From a bacterium (GTDB taxonomy: Bacteria > Myxococcota_A > Bradymonadia > REDH01): a DNA stretch of 51,308 nucleotides. The stretch lies in the NCBI GenBank assembly GCA_030427825.1, contig JAUICO010000023.1, positions 1 through 51,308 of the forward strand. Reading direction: 5' to 3'. Below, in pieces: positions 42,020-50,471 of the stretch (position 1 is the first letter of the stretch; every line of letters begins with the position of its first letter). The translations under genes were made by a program, and so were the position numbers. The notes below the pieces were generated by a model. It was given only the letters and a program-made list of their open reading frames with translations, had not been told where the DNA came from and searched no databases.

Positions 42020-42958
42020 ATGAAGATCGCCGCATTCTATCAGTTTCGCAGTGTCGCCGACCCCGCCGGAATCGCAGAAGCGATTCGCGAGCGGGCAGCA
42101 GGCGACGGTCTTGTTGGTCGCATTTACGTTGCCGATGAAGGCGTCAACGCCTCGATCGCGGGCGCTGACTCCAGCGTCGACGGGTTCATCGAATTCGTTG
42201 CCGATTCCCTTGGCTTCGACGCTCTCGTCATCAACAGCGACCCGGTTGATCGCGCGCCTTTCGCTGAGCTCCGCGTGAAGGTGAGACCACGGCTGGTCAA
42301 CATGGGCGCTGCGAGCGGTATTGACCCGAACCGTGAGGGCGGCCGCCATCTGGAGCCCGAGGAGTGGCGACGGAAGATGGCGGAACCGGGCACGGTGATT
42401 CTCGATGTGCGCAACGAGTTTGAAGGCAACATCGGACGCTTTAAGGGCGCTGTGATTCCGCCCCACGAGACCTTCGCGGAGTTTCCATCCTGGGCTGCCG
42501 AACTCAGTCTCCCGAAGGATACGCCCATTCTGATGTACTGCACCGGTGGAATCCGCTGTGAGAAGTTCTCGGGAGTGCTGATGCGTGAGGGGTACACGGA
42601 TGTGAACCAGCTGCACGGGGGGATCCTTCGGTGGCTTCGCGAATGCGGTCCGGAGAGCTGGGAAGGCAGCTGCTTTGTGTTCGACGACCGCATGATTGTG
42701 GACCCGGGCGGCGAGATTGTGGAGTCCGCGCGCTGCACACACTGCGATGAGCCGACCAACCGATACCTGAACTGTGCAAACATGGACTGTCACTCGCTAA
42801 CCCTGATGTGCGACGAGTGCGCAGAAGAACACCACGGATGCTGTAGCGAGCCATGTAAGTCGGCACCTCGCCTGCGGAAGTTTCAACCGGACCACCTTCA
42901 ACACCCTTATCGTCGGCGTGCTGTCGAAGAAGTGGTGGATGCGCGGGAGTCGCAATGA
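42020..42958 (+). CDS. trhO: tRNA uridine(34) hydroxylase (rhodanese-domain YceA/TrhO)
   Basis: TrhO uses oxygen to form 5-hydroxyuridine at the tRNA wobble position. The 312-aa protein has the N-terminal ferredoxin-like domain (KIAAFYQFRSVADPAGIAEA, IYVADEGVNASIAG), then a rhodanese domain (GTVILDVRNEFEGNIGRFKG) with the active-site loop MYCTGGIRCEKFSGVL, which is the family hallmark. The C-terminal Cys-rich part (CTHCDEPTNRYLNCANMDC, then CDECAEEHHGCC) is also typical. It overlaps pdxH by four bases (ATGA). I see nothing odd in it. Confidence 0.95.
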   Translation: MKIAAFYQFRSVADPAGIAEAIRERAAGDGLVGRIYVADEGVNASIAGADSSVDGFIEFVADSLGFDALVINSDPVDRAPFAELRVKVRPRLVNMGAASGIDPNREGGRHLEPEEWRRKMAEPGTVILDVRNEFEGNIGRFKGAVIPPHETFAEFPSWAAELSLPKDTPILMYCTGGIRCEKFSGVLMREGYTDVNQLHGGILRWLRECGPESWEGSCFVFDDRMIVDPGGEIVESARCTHCDEPTNRYLNCANMDCHSLTLMCDECAEEHHGCCSEPCKSAPRLRKFQPDHLQHPYRRRAVEEVVDARESQ

Positions 42959-43593
42959 ACAGGATCGCGGACATTCGGAGCGAGTACATCCGAGCAGAGC
43001 TGGACGAAGACGGTCTCGCTGCGGATCCTCAGCGACAGTTTGAGAAGTGGTTTGACGAGGCCCTTCGCTCTCAAGCCGCTGAGGTGAACGCGATGGTGCT
43101 GGCAACTGTCGGCGCTGACGGCGCCCCCGATTCACGCGTGGTTCTCTACAAGGGGCACGACGACGCGGGTCTGTTCTTCTTTACGAACTACGAAAGCCGT
43201 AAGGGCCGCGAGATGGAGAGGGACTCCCGGGTGGCGTTGGTGTTCTTCTGGCCGGAACTTGAGCGCCAGGTTCGTATCCGCGGAACGACGCAGAAGCTCT
43301 CCGACGAAGACAACGACCGATACTTTGTCTCCAGGCCTCGCGGAAGCCGAGTCGGTGCCTGGGCGTCGAACCAGTCTGAGCCGATCTTGAACCGCGACGC
43401 CCTCGCGCACCGTTTTGCAACGACAGAAGCGCGGTTTGGCGACGGTGAGGTCGAGCGTCCCGCACACTGGGGCGGGTACCGCGTGCTTCCGAATGTAGTC
43501 GAGTTCTGGCAGGGACGCGCAAACCGCATGCACGACCGGATTGAGTACTTTCGGGTCGGCGATGGGTGGTCCATGCAGCGGCTGATGCCCTGA
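42955..43593 (+). CDS. pdxH: Pyridoxamine/pyridoxine 5'-phosphate oxidase
   Basis: PdxH oxidises PNP or PMP to pyridoxal 5'-phosphate with FMN. The 212-aa product shows the family pattern: NAMVLATVGADGAPDSRVVL, FFFTNYESRKGREM, VALVFFWPELERQVRIRG, VGAWASNQSEPI and the C-terminal VVEFWQGRANRMHDRIEYF, which holds the conserved active-site Arg and His residues. The length is standard. It overlaps trhO by four bases and converges on the SohB-like gene 47 bases later. Confidence 0.96.
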   Translation: MNRIADIRSEYIRAELDEDGLAADPQRQFEKWFDEALRSQAAEVNAMVLATVGADGAPDSRVVLYKGHDDAGLFFFTNYESRKGREMERDSRVALVFFWPELERQVRIRGTTQKLSDEDNDRYFVSRPRGSRVGAWASNQSEPILNRDALAHRFATTEARFGDGEVERPAHWGGYRVLPNVVEFWQGRANRMHDRIEYFRVGDGWSMQRLMP

Positions 43594-43594
43594 G

Positions 43595-43614
43595 CACACC
43601 AGGAGCCGGGTGTG
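43595..43614. terminator. Short hairpin between convergent pdxH and SohB-like genes
   Basis: CACACC and GGTGTG pair around an eight-base loop just after the pdxH stop; TT follows. The 47-bp gap has room for little else. Weak as an intrinsic terminator. Confidence 0.3.
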
Positions 43615-43640
43615 TTATCGCCGGCATCATGCCCCGCGAT

Positions 43641-44651
43641 CTACGCAGCGTATCTTGAGCCTGCCAGGCGATTTAGCAGACGGTCTAGAAAACGATCGGC
43701 GGTCGCGCCGGCTGCGTGCGGCAGCCGGTCGATGATACCCGCTTCGTTTGAGTAGCTGACGTTGAAGACTTCGCAGCTCTCCATCTCGGTGTTCAGGTAC
43801 TCGTCGCTGGTTGCGATCTCGTCGACAAGACCGAGTTCGCATGCCTGGCGCCCAAACCAGTATTCACCCGTCGACACAGCTTCGATGTCCACAGAAGGGC
43901 GGCGGTCACTGACATAGCGCTTGAAAAGAACGTGCGCGTCGTTGAGCTGTTCGATGAACTTCTCTTTGCCTTCGGGGGTGATCTCGGCCAGCGCAGAGAC
44001 GGTGCGCTTGAACTTCCCGGCTGTAAACTCGTGGTAGTCAATGCCGTGCTCTTTCAGGAGCCGGTGCACATTCGGAACCATTGCGACGACGCCGATCGAG
44101 CCGATGATCGAGAAGGGCGCTGCGACGACTTTGTCCGCTACGCACGCCATCATGTAGCCACCGCTTGCGGCGATGCGGTCAATGACAACGGTGGTGGAGA
44201 TTCCAGCGTCGCGGAAGCGATCGAGCTGGGATGCGCCCAATCCGTAGCCGACGATGGAGCCGCCACCGCTGTTCAGCCGAACCACCACGCGGTCATTCTC
44301 GCCGGCGACATCGAGAACTGTCGACACCTCGTTTCGCAGCGATTGTACCGCGCTGGCGGCGATGTCCCCGTCGAAGTCGAGGACAAAGAGACGCCCACTC
44401 GGGTTCTTTGAATCCGCCAGTTTGGATCGTTCCTTACGAAACCTCCTCATTCCACGCCGTCCGAGGAAAACGCCACGAACCGCGTCGCTCAACGCGAGTC
44501 TCCGCTCATTGAGGTTGCGCACACGAATCCGTTCACGATCGCCATCCGGTCGCCGCAGCGCGGTCGCGAGGATGCTCACGCAGATTCCGAATGCAATGAC
44601 CAGAATCAGCGCGCTCGCGGCGAATCGGGCGATGTCGAGAAGGACTTCCAT
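43641..44651 (-). CDS. SohB-like inner-membrane serine protease (S49 family)
   Basis: S49 proteases degrade signal peptides or membrane-protein fragments using a Ser-Lys dyad. The 336-aa product has a TM at about 10-31 (FAASALILVIAFGICVSILA), then a basic cytoplasmic/periplasmic linker and the protease domain: RLFVLDFDGDIAASAVQSL, VVVRLNSGGGSIVGYG, the nucleophile Ser163 in DRIAASGGYMMACVADKVV, SIIGSIGVVAMVPNVHRLL and the Lys in FTAGKFKRTVSAL (213/215). This agrees better with SohB (KFKRT) than SppA. It follows the GNAT/FemAB-like gene with an 8-base gap, hence one operon. Confidence 0.92.
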   Translation of the reverse strand: MEVLLDIARFAASALILVIAFGICVSILATALRRPDGDRERIRVRNLNERRLALSDAVRGVFLGRRGMRRFRKERSKLADSKNPSGRLFVLDFDGDIAASAVQSLRNEVSTVLDVAGENDRVVVRLNSGGGSIVGYGLGASQLDRFRDAGISTTVVIDRIAASGGYMMACVADKVVAAPFSIIGSIGVVAMVPNVHRLLKEHGIDYHEFTAGKFKRTVSALAEITPEGKEKFIEQLNDAHVLFKRYVSDRRPSVDIEAVSTGEYWFGRQACELGLVDEIATSDEYLNTEMESCEVFNVSYSNEAGIIDRLPHAAGATADRFLDRLLNRLAGSRYAA

Positions 44652-44659
44652 GTTTCAGC

Positions 44660-45718
44660 TCAGTCGTTGCGGCGAGCGAGGTTGCACCGGCTGCGTTCTG
44701 CTTTCAAAACGCAGAGGGGGTCATTCAGCTCAGACCATCGCTTCTTGTAGGGCAATTCGGCCCCAAGCTCATAGCGAAGAATGCCGCGATCGCTGAGGGA
44801 GCGAATCATCGCGAACTGCAGCTGATTGCCGAGCCCGAAGCGACTCAGACGCTTGTCAAAAGTTACCTGCAGGCCGCGGTATGTGCTGCCGCGCAGGGCT
44901 CCGTAGATATAGCCAAGGTCCCGCTTTGCGCGGGTCGCGATGATCAACTCCAGCTCGCCACGCGACAGACTGTCGCGCAGCGCGCTCTCCGTGAACACTC
45001 GCATCGGCCCGGATACGATCCCGTCGTTGCCTTCCGCCTTCCAACTCTTCCATTCGATCGCGTAGATGCGCTCAACGATGCGGTCGACGTCACGCTGCTC
45101 TTCGGCAGGAACGCGTTCGAAGTCGATCCCCAGCCGGCGGCTACGGCGCAGGTCTCGGCGGAGGCTCGACCTCATTTTCGGGCTTCGCCTTGCCAGGAAC
45201 CCCTCGGTGCCGCCCTCAAGTGATGCGGACCACCGATTCAGCGGAGAGTCCATGCCGACTCGGATGCCGTGCTCAGCGAGTACGCGCTGAGTGTAGGGCA
45301 TCCAGGTCGATGTCTGTGGGATCCCGAGCACGAGGAGGTAGTCCCAGTCGCTGTCGCGCGCGGCGAGTCCCGCGAAGGTCGAGATCAGCGGCCTGGGGTC
45401 GGGGCCGACAAAGGGCGTGGCGAGGCCCCAGACTGCTTCAATCGGGCAGAGGACCCGCGTTCCGCGAACTTCGACTTTCTGAAACGCGCAATAGCCGTGT
45501 GGCGTCCTCGCTATCCACGGCTCCGAGTCCGGGTGGAATGCTTCGCGCGCAGAGAACACCCAGCTCGTCGACGAGCAATAGTGGTCGATACCGGGGGTCA
45601 GGGCTGCCATCTCATTAAAGAGAGCGTCCTCGGCTGCGAGCTCCTCAAAGCTCAACCACGCGGTCTCGCGCGTGGCCCGCAACTCAGCAGGTGACCTTGG
45701 GCGGCGATGGAAGGTCAT
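44660..45718 (-). CDS. GNAT/FemAB-like acyltransferase
   Basis: The 352-aa protein has two halves of the GNAT fold, as in FemAB/CelD (acetyltransferase_6) proteins. The diagnostic stretch is RRSPKMRSSLRRDLRRSRRL near residue 185, a helix that occurs in the family just before the second GNAT core, followed by LELIIATRAKRDLGYIYGAL and QFAMIRSLSDRGILRYELG. Such proteins transfer acyl or aminoacyl groups in cell-envelope or polysaccharide synthesis. No partner gene tells the substrate. There is no signal peptide. It heads a two-gene minus-strand run with the SohB-like gene and is divergent from the M48 gene. Confidence 0.8.
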   Translation of the reverse strand: MTFHRRPRSPAELRATRETAWLSFEELAAEDALFNEMAALTPGIDHYCSSTSWVFSAREAFHPDSEPWIARTPHGYCAFQKVEVRGTRVLCPIEAVWGLATPFVGPDPRPLISTFAGLAARDSDWDYLLVLGIPQTSTWMPYTQRVLAEHGIRVGMDSPLNRWSASLEGGTEGFLARRSPKMRSSLRRDLRRSRRLGIDFERVPAEEQRDVDRIVERIYAIEWKSWKAEGNDGIVSGPMRVFTESALRDSLSRGELELIIATRAKRDLGYIYGALRGSTYRGLQVTFDKRLSRFGLGNQLQFAMIRSLSDRGILRYELGAELPYKKRWSELNDPLCVLKAERSRCNLARRND

Positions 45719-45789
45719 TACAATGTGGGCGTGGATGAAGTCACAGGTTCCGTGTAATCACAGCGCGGCACGAAGACGTGGATAGTCTC

Positions 45790-45805
45790 TGCTCGTTCAC
45801 GAGCA
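45790..45805. promoter_or_regulatory. 16-bp palindrome between divergent genes
   Basis: TGCTCGT and ACGAGCA, separated by TC, are exact inverted repeats. They lie about 70-85 bases from the starts of the acyltransferase and M48 genes. A possible operator. I see no other clear element in the 156-bp gap. Confidence 0.35.
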
Positions 45806-45874
45806 AGTCCATCGGTTCCAGAATTCAGCAGTGGTCCTCGTAGCCCACGATACATCATTCCGAGAGGTGAAACG

Positions 45875-46759
45875 ATGCGGAAGCAATCGATAGCAATGCA
45901 GGTGTGGTTTGTTGCGCTGAGCGCAGCGCTGGCCGGGTGCAACGGTCTTGGCGGGCTGCTTGTGTCCAACGAAGATGAAGTGACCCTGGGAGAGGGTGTC
46001 GATGAACAGATAGAAGGCGAGTACCGGATCGTGCAGGAAGATGACCCGGTGGCGCAGTGGGCGCGGGAGCTGGTGGCTCCCCTCGTGACAGCATCCGCGC
46101 AGTTCAGGAATCCGGCCGAGATCAGCGGCTATGATGTGGAGGTTCTCTACGAGGACGAGCTGATCAACGCCTTCGCGGCGCCGGGTGGCTTTACCTACAT
46201 CTCAAGCGGGCTGATTCTTCAGGCTTCGTCGTGCGCTGAGATTGCCGGTGTGATGGGGCACGAGCTCGCTCACGTGACCGAACGACACAGCGTCAAGCAG
46301 ATCGAGGCGCAGTTTGCGGCGACGACCATAATCGGCTTCTTTCTTGATGAAGGACTGGCGGCGAGCGCGGCCGCGACGGTGTGGGCCTTCCTGCAGAATA
46401 CCAGCTTCAGTCGACAGGATGAATCGGAGTCCGACGACATCGGCGCCGAAATCATGTTCGACGCCGGCTACAATCCCTTCGGCCTGGTCGACTTCTTTAC
46501 CCGCCTGCAGGAGCTGTCCGGCGGAAGCTCGCCGCCGACCTTCCTCTCGTCGCACCCGGATTCCGGGGACCGCGCCGAGACGATCACCGCAAAGATTGAA
46601 TCCAAATGGGGTTCAGAGGTCGTTCGCGGGCAGACACAGAGCTACGATTGCATCGGGACCTCATTGACCCTCGCGCAGGTCCAGGAACGAATCCGAGAAG
46701 GCAACGTGTCAATTCGGCCGGGTACCGGTCAGGGCGTACCTGAGGAAGCACAGCAGTAG
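45875..46759 (+). CDS. M48-family metalloprotease lipoprotein
   Basis: The 294-aa product has a lipoprotein signal with lipobox LAGC (Cys22) and GAGAGGTG as ribosome site. The zinc motif HELAH (129-133) lies in AGVMGHELAHVTERHSVKQ and the third ligand Glu is in SRQDESESDDIGAEIMFDAG. The fold order (membrane-near helix, GGFTYISSGLI) is that of BepA/LoiP-type M48 proteases, which clear misassembled outer-membrane proteins in the periplasm; that role is inferred, fitting the envelope genes nearby. No TPR domain follows, so it is a minimal version. Confidence 0.93.
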   Translation: MRKQSIAMQVWFVALSAALAGCNGLGGLLVSNEDEVTLGEGVDEQIEGEYRIVQEDDPVAQWARELVAPLVTASAQFRNPAEISGYDVEVLYEDELINAFAAPGGFTYISSGLILQASSCAEIAGVMGHELAHVTERHSVKQIEAQFAATTIIGFFLDEGLAASAAATVWAFLQNTSFSRQDESESDDIGAEIMFDAGYNPFGLVDFFTRLQELSGGSSPPTFLSSHPDSGDRAETITAKIESKWGSEVVRGQTQSYDCIGTSLTLAQVQERIREGNVSIRPGTGQGVPEEAQQ

Positions 46760-46815
46760 CCGCCGTCTTTCGGTACCGGCCGCCAATGCCTTTCAGCGGC
46801 GAGCTCCGGCCGCGT

Positions 46816-47481
46816 CTACGGCTGCCCGGCGCTCTCCTGGATGCGGTCGTGAATGTGCCGCGCAAGGTGTCGCAGCTGGACCGGCGTGCACAGGGCGCGG
46901 TCGCAGGACAGAGCTACGAGCATCGCGCTCTCGACGTCCGCAAACACGACGTGCCGGATCTGCTCAAACTCGGACGTGAAGGCCCTGTCCGCGAAGCGTG
47001 GAAGGTCCTCTGTCTCGAGCCAGGTAGCGCGCAGTCGATCAAATGCCGGCAGCACGCGCCGTTGTTCGCCTTCGTACCAGACCTGCAAAACGACTCCGAG
47101 GCGGTCTCGGTATCCTATGCGCAGCGCGTTGTAGTTCGGCGCCGCTTCTCGTGTACCGAGCGGCTTTACTTCGAGTGCGCCGCGGGCGTGGGTAAAGCGA
47201 CGGACCAACGACACGGTGAGGAGATCGTCGAGATAGAGGTCGGGCAGGGGGTCTACGCCGAGGATGTACCGAAGTTCGGGATCGTCGAGCGCGCCGGGCT
47301 CGACTTCGGGGTCCGTCCCGTCGTCGTCAGAGTTCGCGGGCTCCCGGCTGTTCTCTGCACCTGAGGCGGAAGCCGGCGCCTCTGACGCGTTGCTCGGGTT
47401 CCCGCGACGCCCGCATCCGGCGGACGCCAGAAGGCAGGCGAGCAGTATCGCCGGAATTCCTATGCGGGAAGCGCGCTTCAA
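46816..47481 (-). CDS. Lipoprotein of unknown function
   Basis: The 221-aa product has a clear lipoprotein signal (PAILLACLLASAGC, Cys23), an Asp/Ser-rich tether to about residue 65, then a globular part of about 150 residues with two Cys near the end (ALSCDRALCTPVQ). I recognise no domain. It is the last gene of the minus-strand run from the Cys-rich repeat lipoprotein, and its start overlaps the GNAT stop by four bases. Confidence 0.8.
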   Translation of the reverse strand: MKRASRIGIPAILLACLLASAGCGRRGNPSNASEAPASASGAENSREPANSDDDGTDPEVEPGALDDPELRYILGVDPLPDLYLDDLLTVSLVRRFTHARGALEVKPLGTREAAPNYNALRIGYRDRLGVVLQVWYEGEQRRVLPAFDRLRATWLETEDLPRFADRAFTSEFEQIRHVVFADVESAMLVALSCDRALCTPVQLRHLARHIHDRIQESAGQP

Positions 47482-47924
47482 TGCAGATCCAGGTACATGT
47501 TCTGGTGTGGGATACCGGCCTCGGAGTGCGGCGGGCCGTCGGCCACATAGCCAATCTCGTGGTAGAAGGCGACGACCTCTTTTTGCGCGGACAGGCGCAG
47601 TCTCTGAACTCCCCTGTCCCGCGCGTAGGAATGAATGAACCGCATGATGCGGGTGCCGATTCCCCGGCGCCGAGCAGCGCGGTGCACCGCAACACGCTGG
47701 ACCTTGAGCGCTCTACCTGAGCGACGGAGTCGCGCCGTACCGAGTACCGAGCCGGATTCTACGGCCGCGATGTGAACGCTGTCTTCGTCGAGCCCGTCCA
47801 TCTCCAGCGCTTCGTCAATCTGTTGTTCTTCGATGAACACTGCGCGGCGTAGCTCGAGACACTGTTCGAGTACGTCGCCGGAGGCCACGCAGACAATGAT
47901 GGGATCATGGCCGGATTGGGTCAT
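47478..47924 (-). CDS. GNAT N-acetyltransferase (ElaA-like)
   Basis: The 148-aa product is a single GNAT domain. The acetyl-CoA loop is VHRAARRRGIGTRIMRF, the usual R-x-x-G-x-G/A pattern, preceded by LKVQRVAVH and followed by LRLSAQKEVVAFYHEIGY with the conserved late Tyr. The opening CLELRRAVFIEEQQIDEALE resembles ElaA/GNAT family members. Substrate unknown. Start ATG 47924 has a small GC hairpin (47934-47947) just upstream, which could lower initiation. Overlaps the next gene (ATGA). Confidence 0.88.
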   Translation of the reverse strand: MTQSGHDPIIVCVASGDVLEQCLELRRAVFIEEQQIDEALEMDGLDEDSVHIAAVESGSVLGTARLRRSGRALKVQRVAVHRAARRRGIGTRIMRFIHSYARDRGVQRLRLSAQKEVVAFYHEIGYVADGPPHSEAGIPHQNMYLDLH

Positions 47925-47960
47925 CGCGTTCCGGCCCCGTGCGGGGCGGCCAATAGCGGC

Positions 47961-49064
47961 TCAGGGCGAGCTGGTTGGCGAGTAGTCCAGGCACTCAGTC
48001 TGGTCGGGCGCTACACAGATAACGATTCCATCGCCGTCGCCGCATGTCTCGCCGGGTTCCACAGCCAGTCCGCGACCACCGCCGCAGGCGTTCGATGTGG
48101 CAGCCGGCCGACACTGCACGCTCTCGCGAGTCGCGCACACCAGGATGTGCTCATCGGTGCCGGTAGCCACGCAGCTGTCGCCGGGCTGCCCGGCGAGCAA
48201 TCCACAGCCGCCGCAGGCATTGAGAGCGGGTGCATCACACACCACGGACTCCATATCGTCGCCGCAGCTCCACACGGCACCGCAGGGTCCGCAGGGTTCG
48301 CCGAGGTAATCCGGCAGCTCTGCGCAGCCGCCGCAGCCATTCAGCGGGCCGGCGACGCAACGGGTCGCATTCGCGCCGATCGCGATGCACTCCCGAACGC
48401 CGTTGTTGCAGGCACCGGCGCATTCTTCGAGCGGCTCTCCATTGGCGAGAGGCAGAGTGCCGCCGCAAACGTTGGCGGCTGCGTCGGGTATGCACTGGAT
48501 GTCGTTCGGGCTCACGCATCGTGTGGTGCCATCCACGTCGCCCTCTGCCACGCAGGGCTGATCCGGCAGCTGACCGAGGTCGTCGCATCCTCCGCACTGA
48601 TTGGTCGGGCCGACGTTCGAGCACGCGACGGCGTTGCTTCCGACGCATCGCCAGGCGCCATTCCCGCAGGGTCCGCAGGGTTCGTTGAGTGTACCCTGAA
48701 GCGCGTCGCAGCCGCCGCAGCTGTTCCTCTTGAACTCACCGACACACACTGCGGATGTGGCGCCGTTGCAGACCACGATGCCGCCGCACCCGCACTCCTG
48801 ACCCGGAGAGACCTCTACGTTCTCCAGGGTCACGGGGCCCTGACCTCCGCAGGCGTTTGCCGGTCCGGTGCTGGTGTCGCCGTCGACGTCACCGGCGTCG
48901 CCTGTGTCGGCATCCGCCCCGTTGGGCACCTCGTAGGAGTCGTCGTAAAAGATGACGCAACCCGATGTGGCGAGAAGTCCGCAGGCCGCAAGGACGAGGA
49001 GGGCGGTGACGGCAGCGGCTTGCGTACCGTTGCGGTTCAGGTGCTTTCGGGGTGCGGTCGCCAC
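47961..49064 (-). CDS. Cysteine-rich repeat lipoprotein
   Basis: The body is about 330 aa with more than 50 Cys, in modules of 40-50 residues each containing CGGC (for example NSCGGCDALQGTLNEPCGPC, NQCGGCDDLGQLPDQPC, NGCGGCAELPDYLGEPCGPC, NACGGCGLLAGQPGDSC). The start is uncertain: GTG 49064 puts the lipobox TSGC at residue 35 after a hydrophobic stretch, but its GGAGG is one base away; ATG 49130 would make the signal unusually long (57 to Cys). Both are open. The likely form is a disulfide-rich secreted lipoprotein. Such proteins are common in Myxococcota, with no assigned function. It is followed by the GNAT and lipoprotein genes. Confidence 0.78.
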   Translation of the reverse strand: MATAPRKHLNRNGTQAAAVTALLVLAACGLLATSGCVIFYDDSYEVPNGADADTGDAGDVDGDTSTGPANACGGQGPVTLENVEVSPGQECGCGGIVVCNGATSAVCVGEFKRNSCGGCDALQGTLNEPCGPCGNGAWRCVGSNAVACSNVGPTNQCGGCDDLGQLPDQPCVAEGDVDGTTRCVSPNDIQCIPDAAANVCGGTLPLANGEPLEECAGACNNGVRECIAIGANATRCVAGPLNGCGGCAELPDYLGEPCGPCGAVWSCGDDMESVVCDAPALNACGGCGLLAGQPGDSCVATGTDEHILVCATRESVQCRPAATSNACGGGRGLAVEPGETCGDGDGIVICVAPDQTECLDYSPTSSP

Positions 49065-49346
49065 GCCTCCGTATGAAGCGCCGTCCGCGTGGCCGTTGCG
49101 CGTGTCAGTCTGTGCCGATGGAGGGAGCATCCTGTGAGCCGTCCTGAGCAGTGAGAATCGGTAGCGTCTATCGATACCCGGCGCCCGCCGCCGAAGCGAA
49201 TTCCTAGACCGACAGACCGCCGTCGGCAAGCCGCCCGAAGCGGTGTGCCCGGCGAGCCTCCCCGCATCGACACGCACGCGATGTGGCGTGCGGTCGCCGA
49301 CCATGGTAGCCTTGCGGCCGCTCTCGCCACTGTTTCAGAGCCGGGT

Positions 49347-50471
49347 ATGAAGATTCAAATCGCGACACTGATTCTGGGACTTTCACTGACGCTGCCCGCG
49401 TTGGCGCAGGACTACGTGGTAGATGATATTGAGGCGATGCAGTCGGATATCTCGTCGGCCGACCGGCAGATTCGAAGGAGTCGCTCCGATGACGAGGCGC
49501 GGGAAGCGGCTGTCAGAGAGGCCGTAACCCTGCGCCGCATCCTGCTCGGCTACATCGACTTCGCCGATGACGAAGGCGCGATACCCGACGACGAGCTGGA
49601 AGAAGCCCGAACTCTACAACTTGAGACGATTGTCGAAGTGGTCGAATTGACGGCGTCGATCGGTGCCTGCGACGAAGGCGAAGACCTGTACTTCAGGCTG
49701 CCCGGTCTCGCCGCGGAGCCTCTGGATAACTCCGAGCTCCTGTTGGCGCGTGCGCGCTCTGCGATCGAAGAGTGCGGTGGCCCGGACCCTTTCGCCGTGG
49801 CTGAAGCCGTAGAGGTTGAGCCTCCAGTGGTCGAAGTGCAGGACCCGGAAAGCCCCGAGGCCGAGCCTCCTGCATTGGAGGACCCGGATGTGGAAGCACC
49901 CGTGGTCGAAGCGGAAACGACAGCAGAGCTTCCTGATGTTGAGTCGTCGACAGCAGCGCTGCAGTCCCCCGAGGATGAGGTCGCGCCCGTCGACGATGCA
50001 CGCTCTGATGTAGAAGCGCAGGGCGACGGACGACGCCCTACGGAACGAAGTCGGCTGGTCGTCATGCACGTTCCGGATGAGTCGGCCACGCCGATCGAGC
50101 CGGAACGCCGCGAGCGTAACGGCAGGCCGGGAGCCGCTACGGCGTTCTCGCTGGGTGTGCTCGCGATCGGTGGCGCGGTGGTCGTTGATTTCATGGACAA
50201 GTCGAACGTTCGCGACGACTTTGAGACTCTGCGCGACAGTTGTGAGTCAGGTGTGGTCGCGGATTGCGACGAATTGCCGGCGCTGCAGGACGACATCCGC
50301 CGCGACCGGATTATTGCGGGCAGCCTCGCCGGCGCCGGCGCCGTTCTTGCCATCGGCGGCTTCGTGGGGCTCGTGAAGCGCCGCGGCGATAGGGACGACA
50401 ACCGGCGCACACACTTCTCACCCGAGGTCGCGCCGCACTACGCCGGCGTACGCGTTGACTCGCGCTTCTGA
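49347..50471 (+). CDS. Exported protein with acidic repeat region and two C-terminal membrane segments
   Basis: The 374-aa product starts at ATG 49347 followed by a signal peptide (IQIATLILGLSLTLPALAQD). Residues 25-150 are helical and acidic. Residues about 155-245 are a low-complexity Glu/Pro/Val region (VEPPVVEVQDPE, EPPALEDPDVEAPVVEAE). Two hydrophobic segments follow at about 268-288 (AATAFSLGVLAIGGAVVVD) and 328-348 (IIAGSLAGAGAVLAIGGFVG), separated by an acidic 40-residue loop with two Cys. Whether they span the membrane is open, but the layout fits a membrane-anchored periplasmic protein. No family recognised. The next gene overlaps its end. Confidence 0.75.
   Translation: MKIQIATLILGLSLTLPALAQDYVVDDIEAMQSDISSADRQIRRSRSDDEAREAAVREAVTLRRILLGYIDFADDEGAIPDDELEEARTLQLETIVEVVELTASIGACDEGEDLYFRLPGLAAEPLDNSELLLARARSAIEECGGPDPFAVAEAVEVEPPVVEVQDPESPEAEPPALEDPDVEAPVVEAETTAELPDVESSTAALQSPEDEVAPVDDARSDVEAQGDGRRPTERSRLVVMHVPDESATPIEPERRERNGRPGAATAFSLGVLAIGGAVVVDFMDKSNVRDDFETLRDSCESGVVADCDELPALQDDIRRDRIIAGSLAGAGAVLAIGGFVGLVKRRGDRDDNRRTHFSPEVAPHYAGVRVDSRF

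Noticed and set aside
41852..42793. 313-codon minus-strand frame over the trhO gene
   Set aside because: Antisense to a well-conserved rhodanese protein.
47934..47947. GCCCCG-TG-CGGGGC hairpin before the GNAT gene
   Set aside because: Too short and lacking a T-run; may be chance in GC-rich DNA, so not listed as a terminator.
47907..49076. 389-codon plus-strand frame over the Cys-rich lipoprotein
   Set aside because: The minus strand encodes repeated CGGC modules and a lipobox, which are not random.
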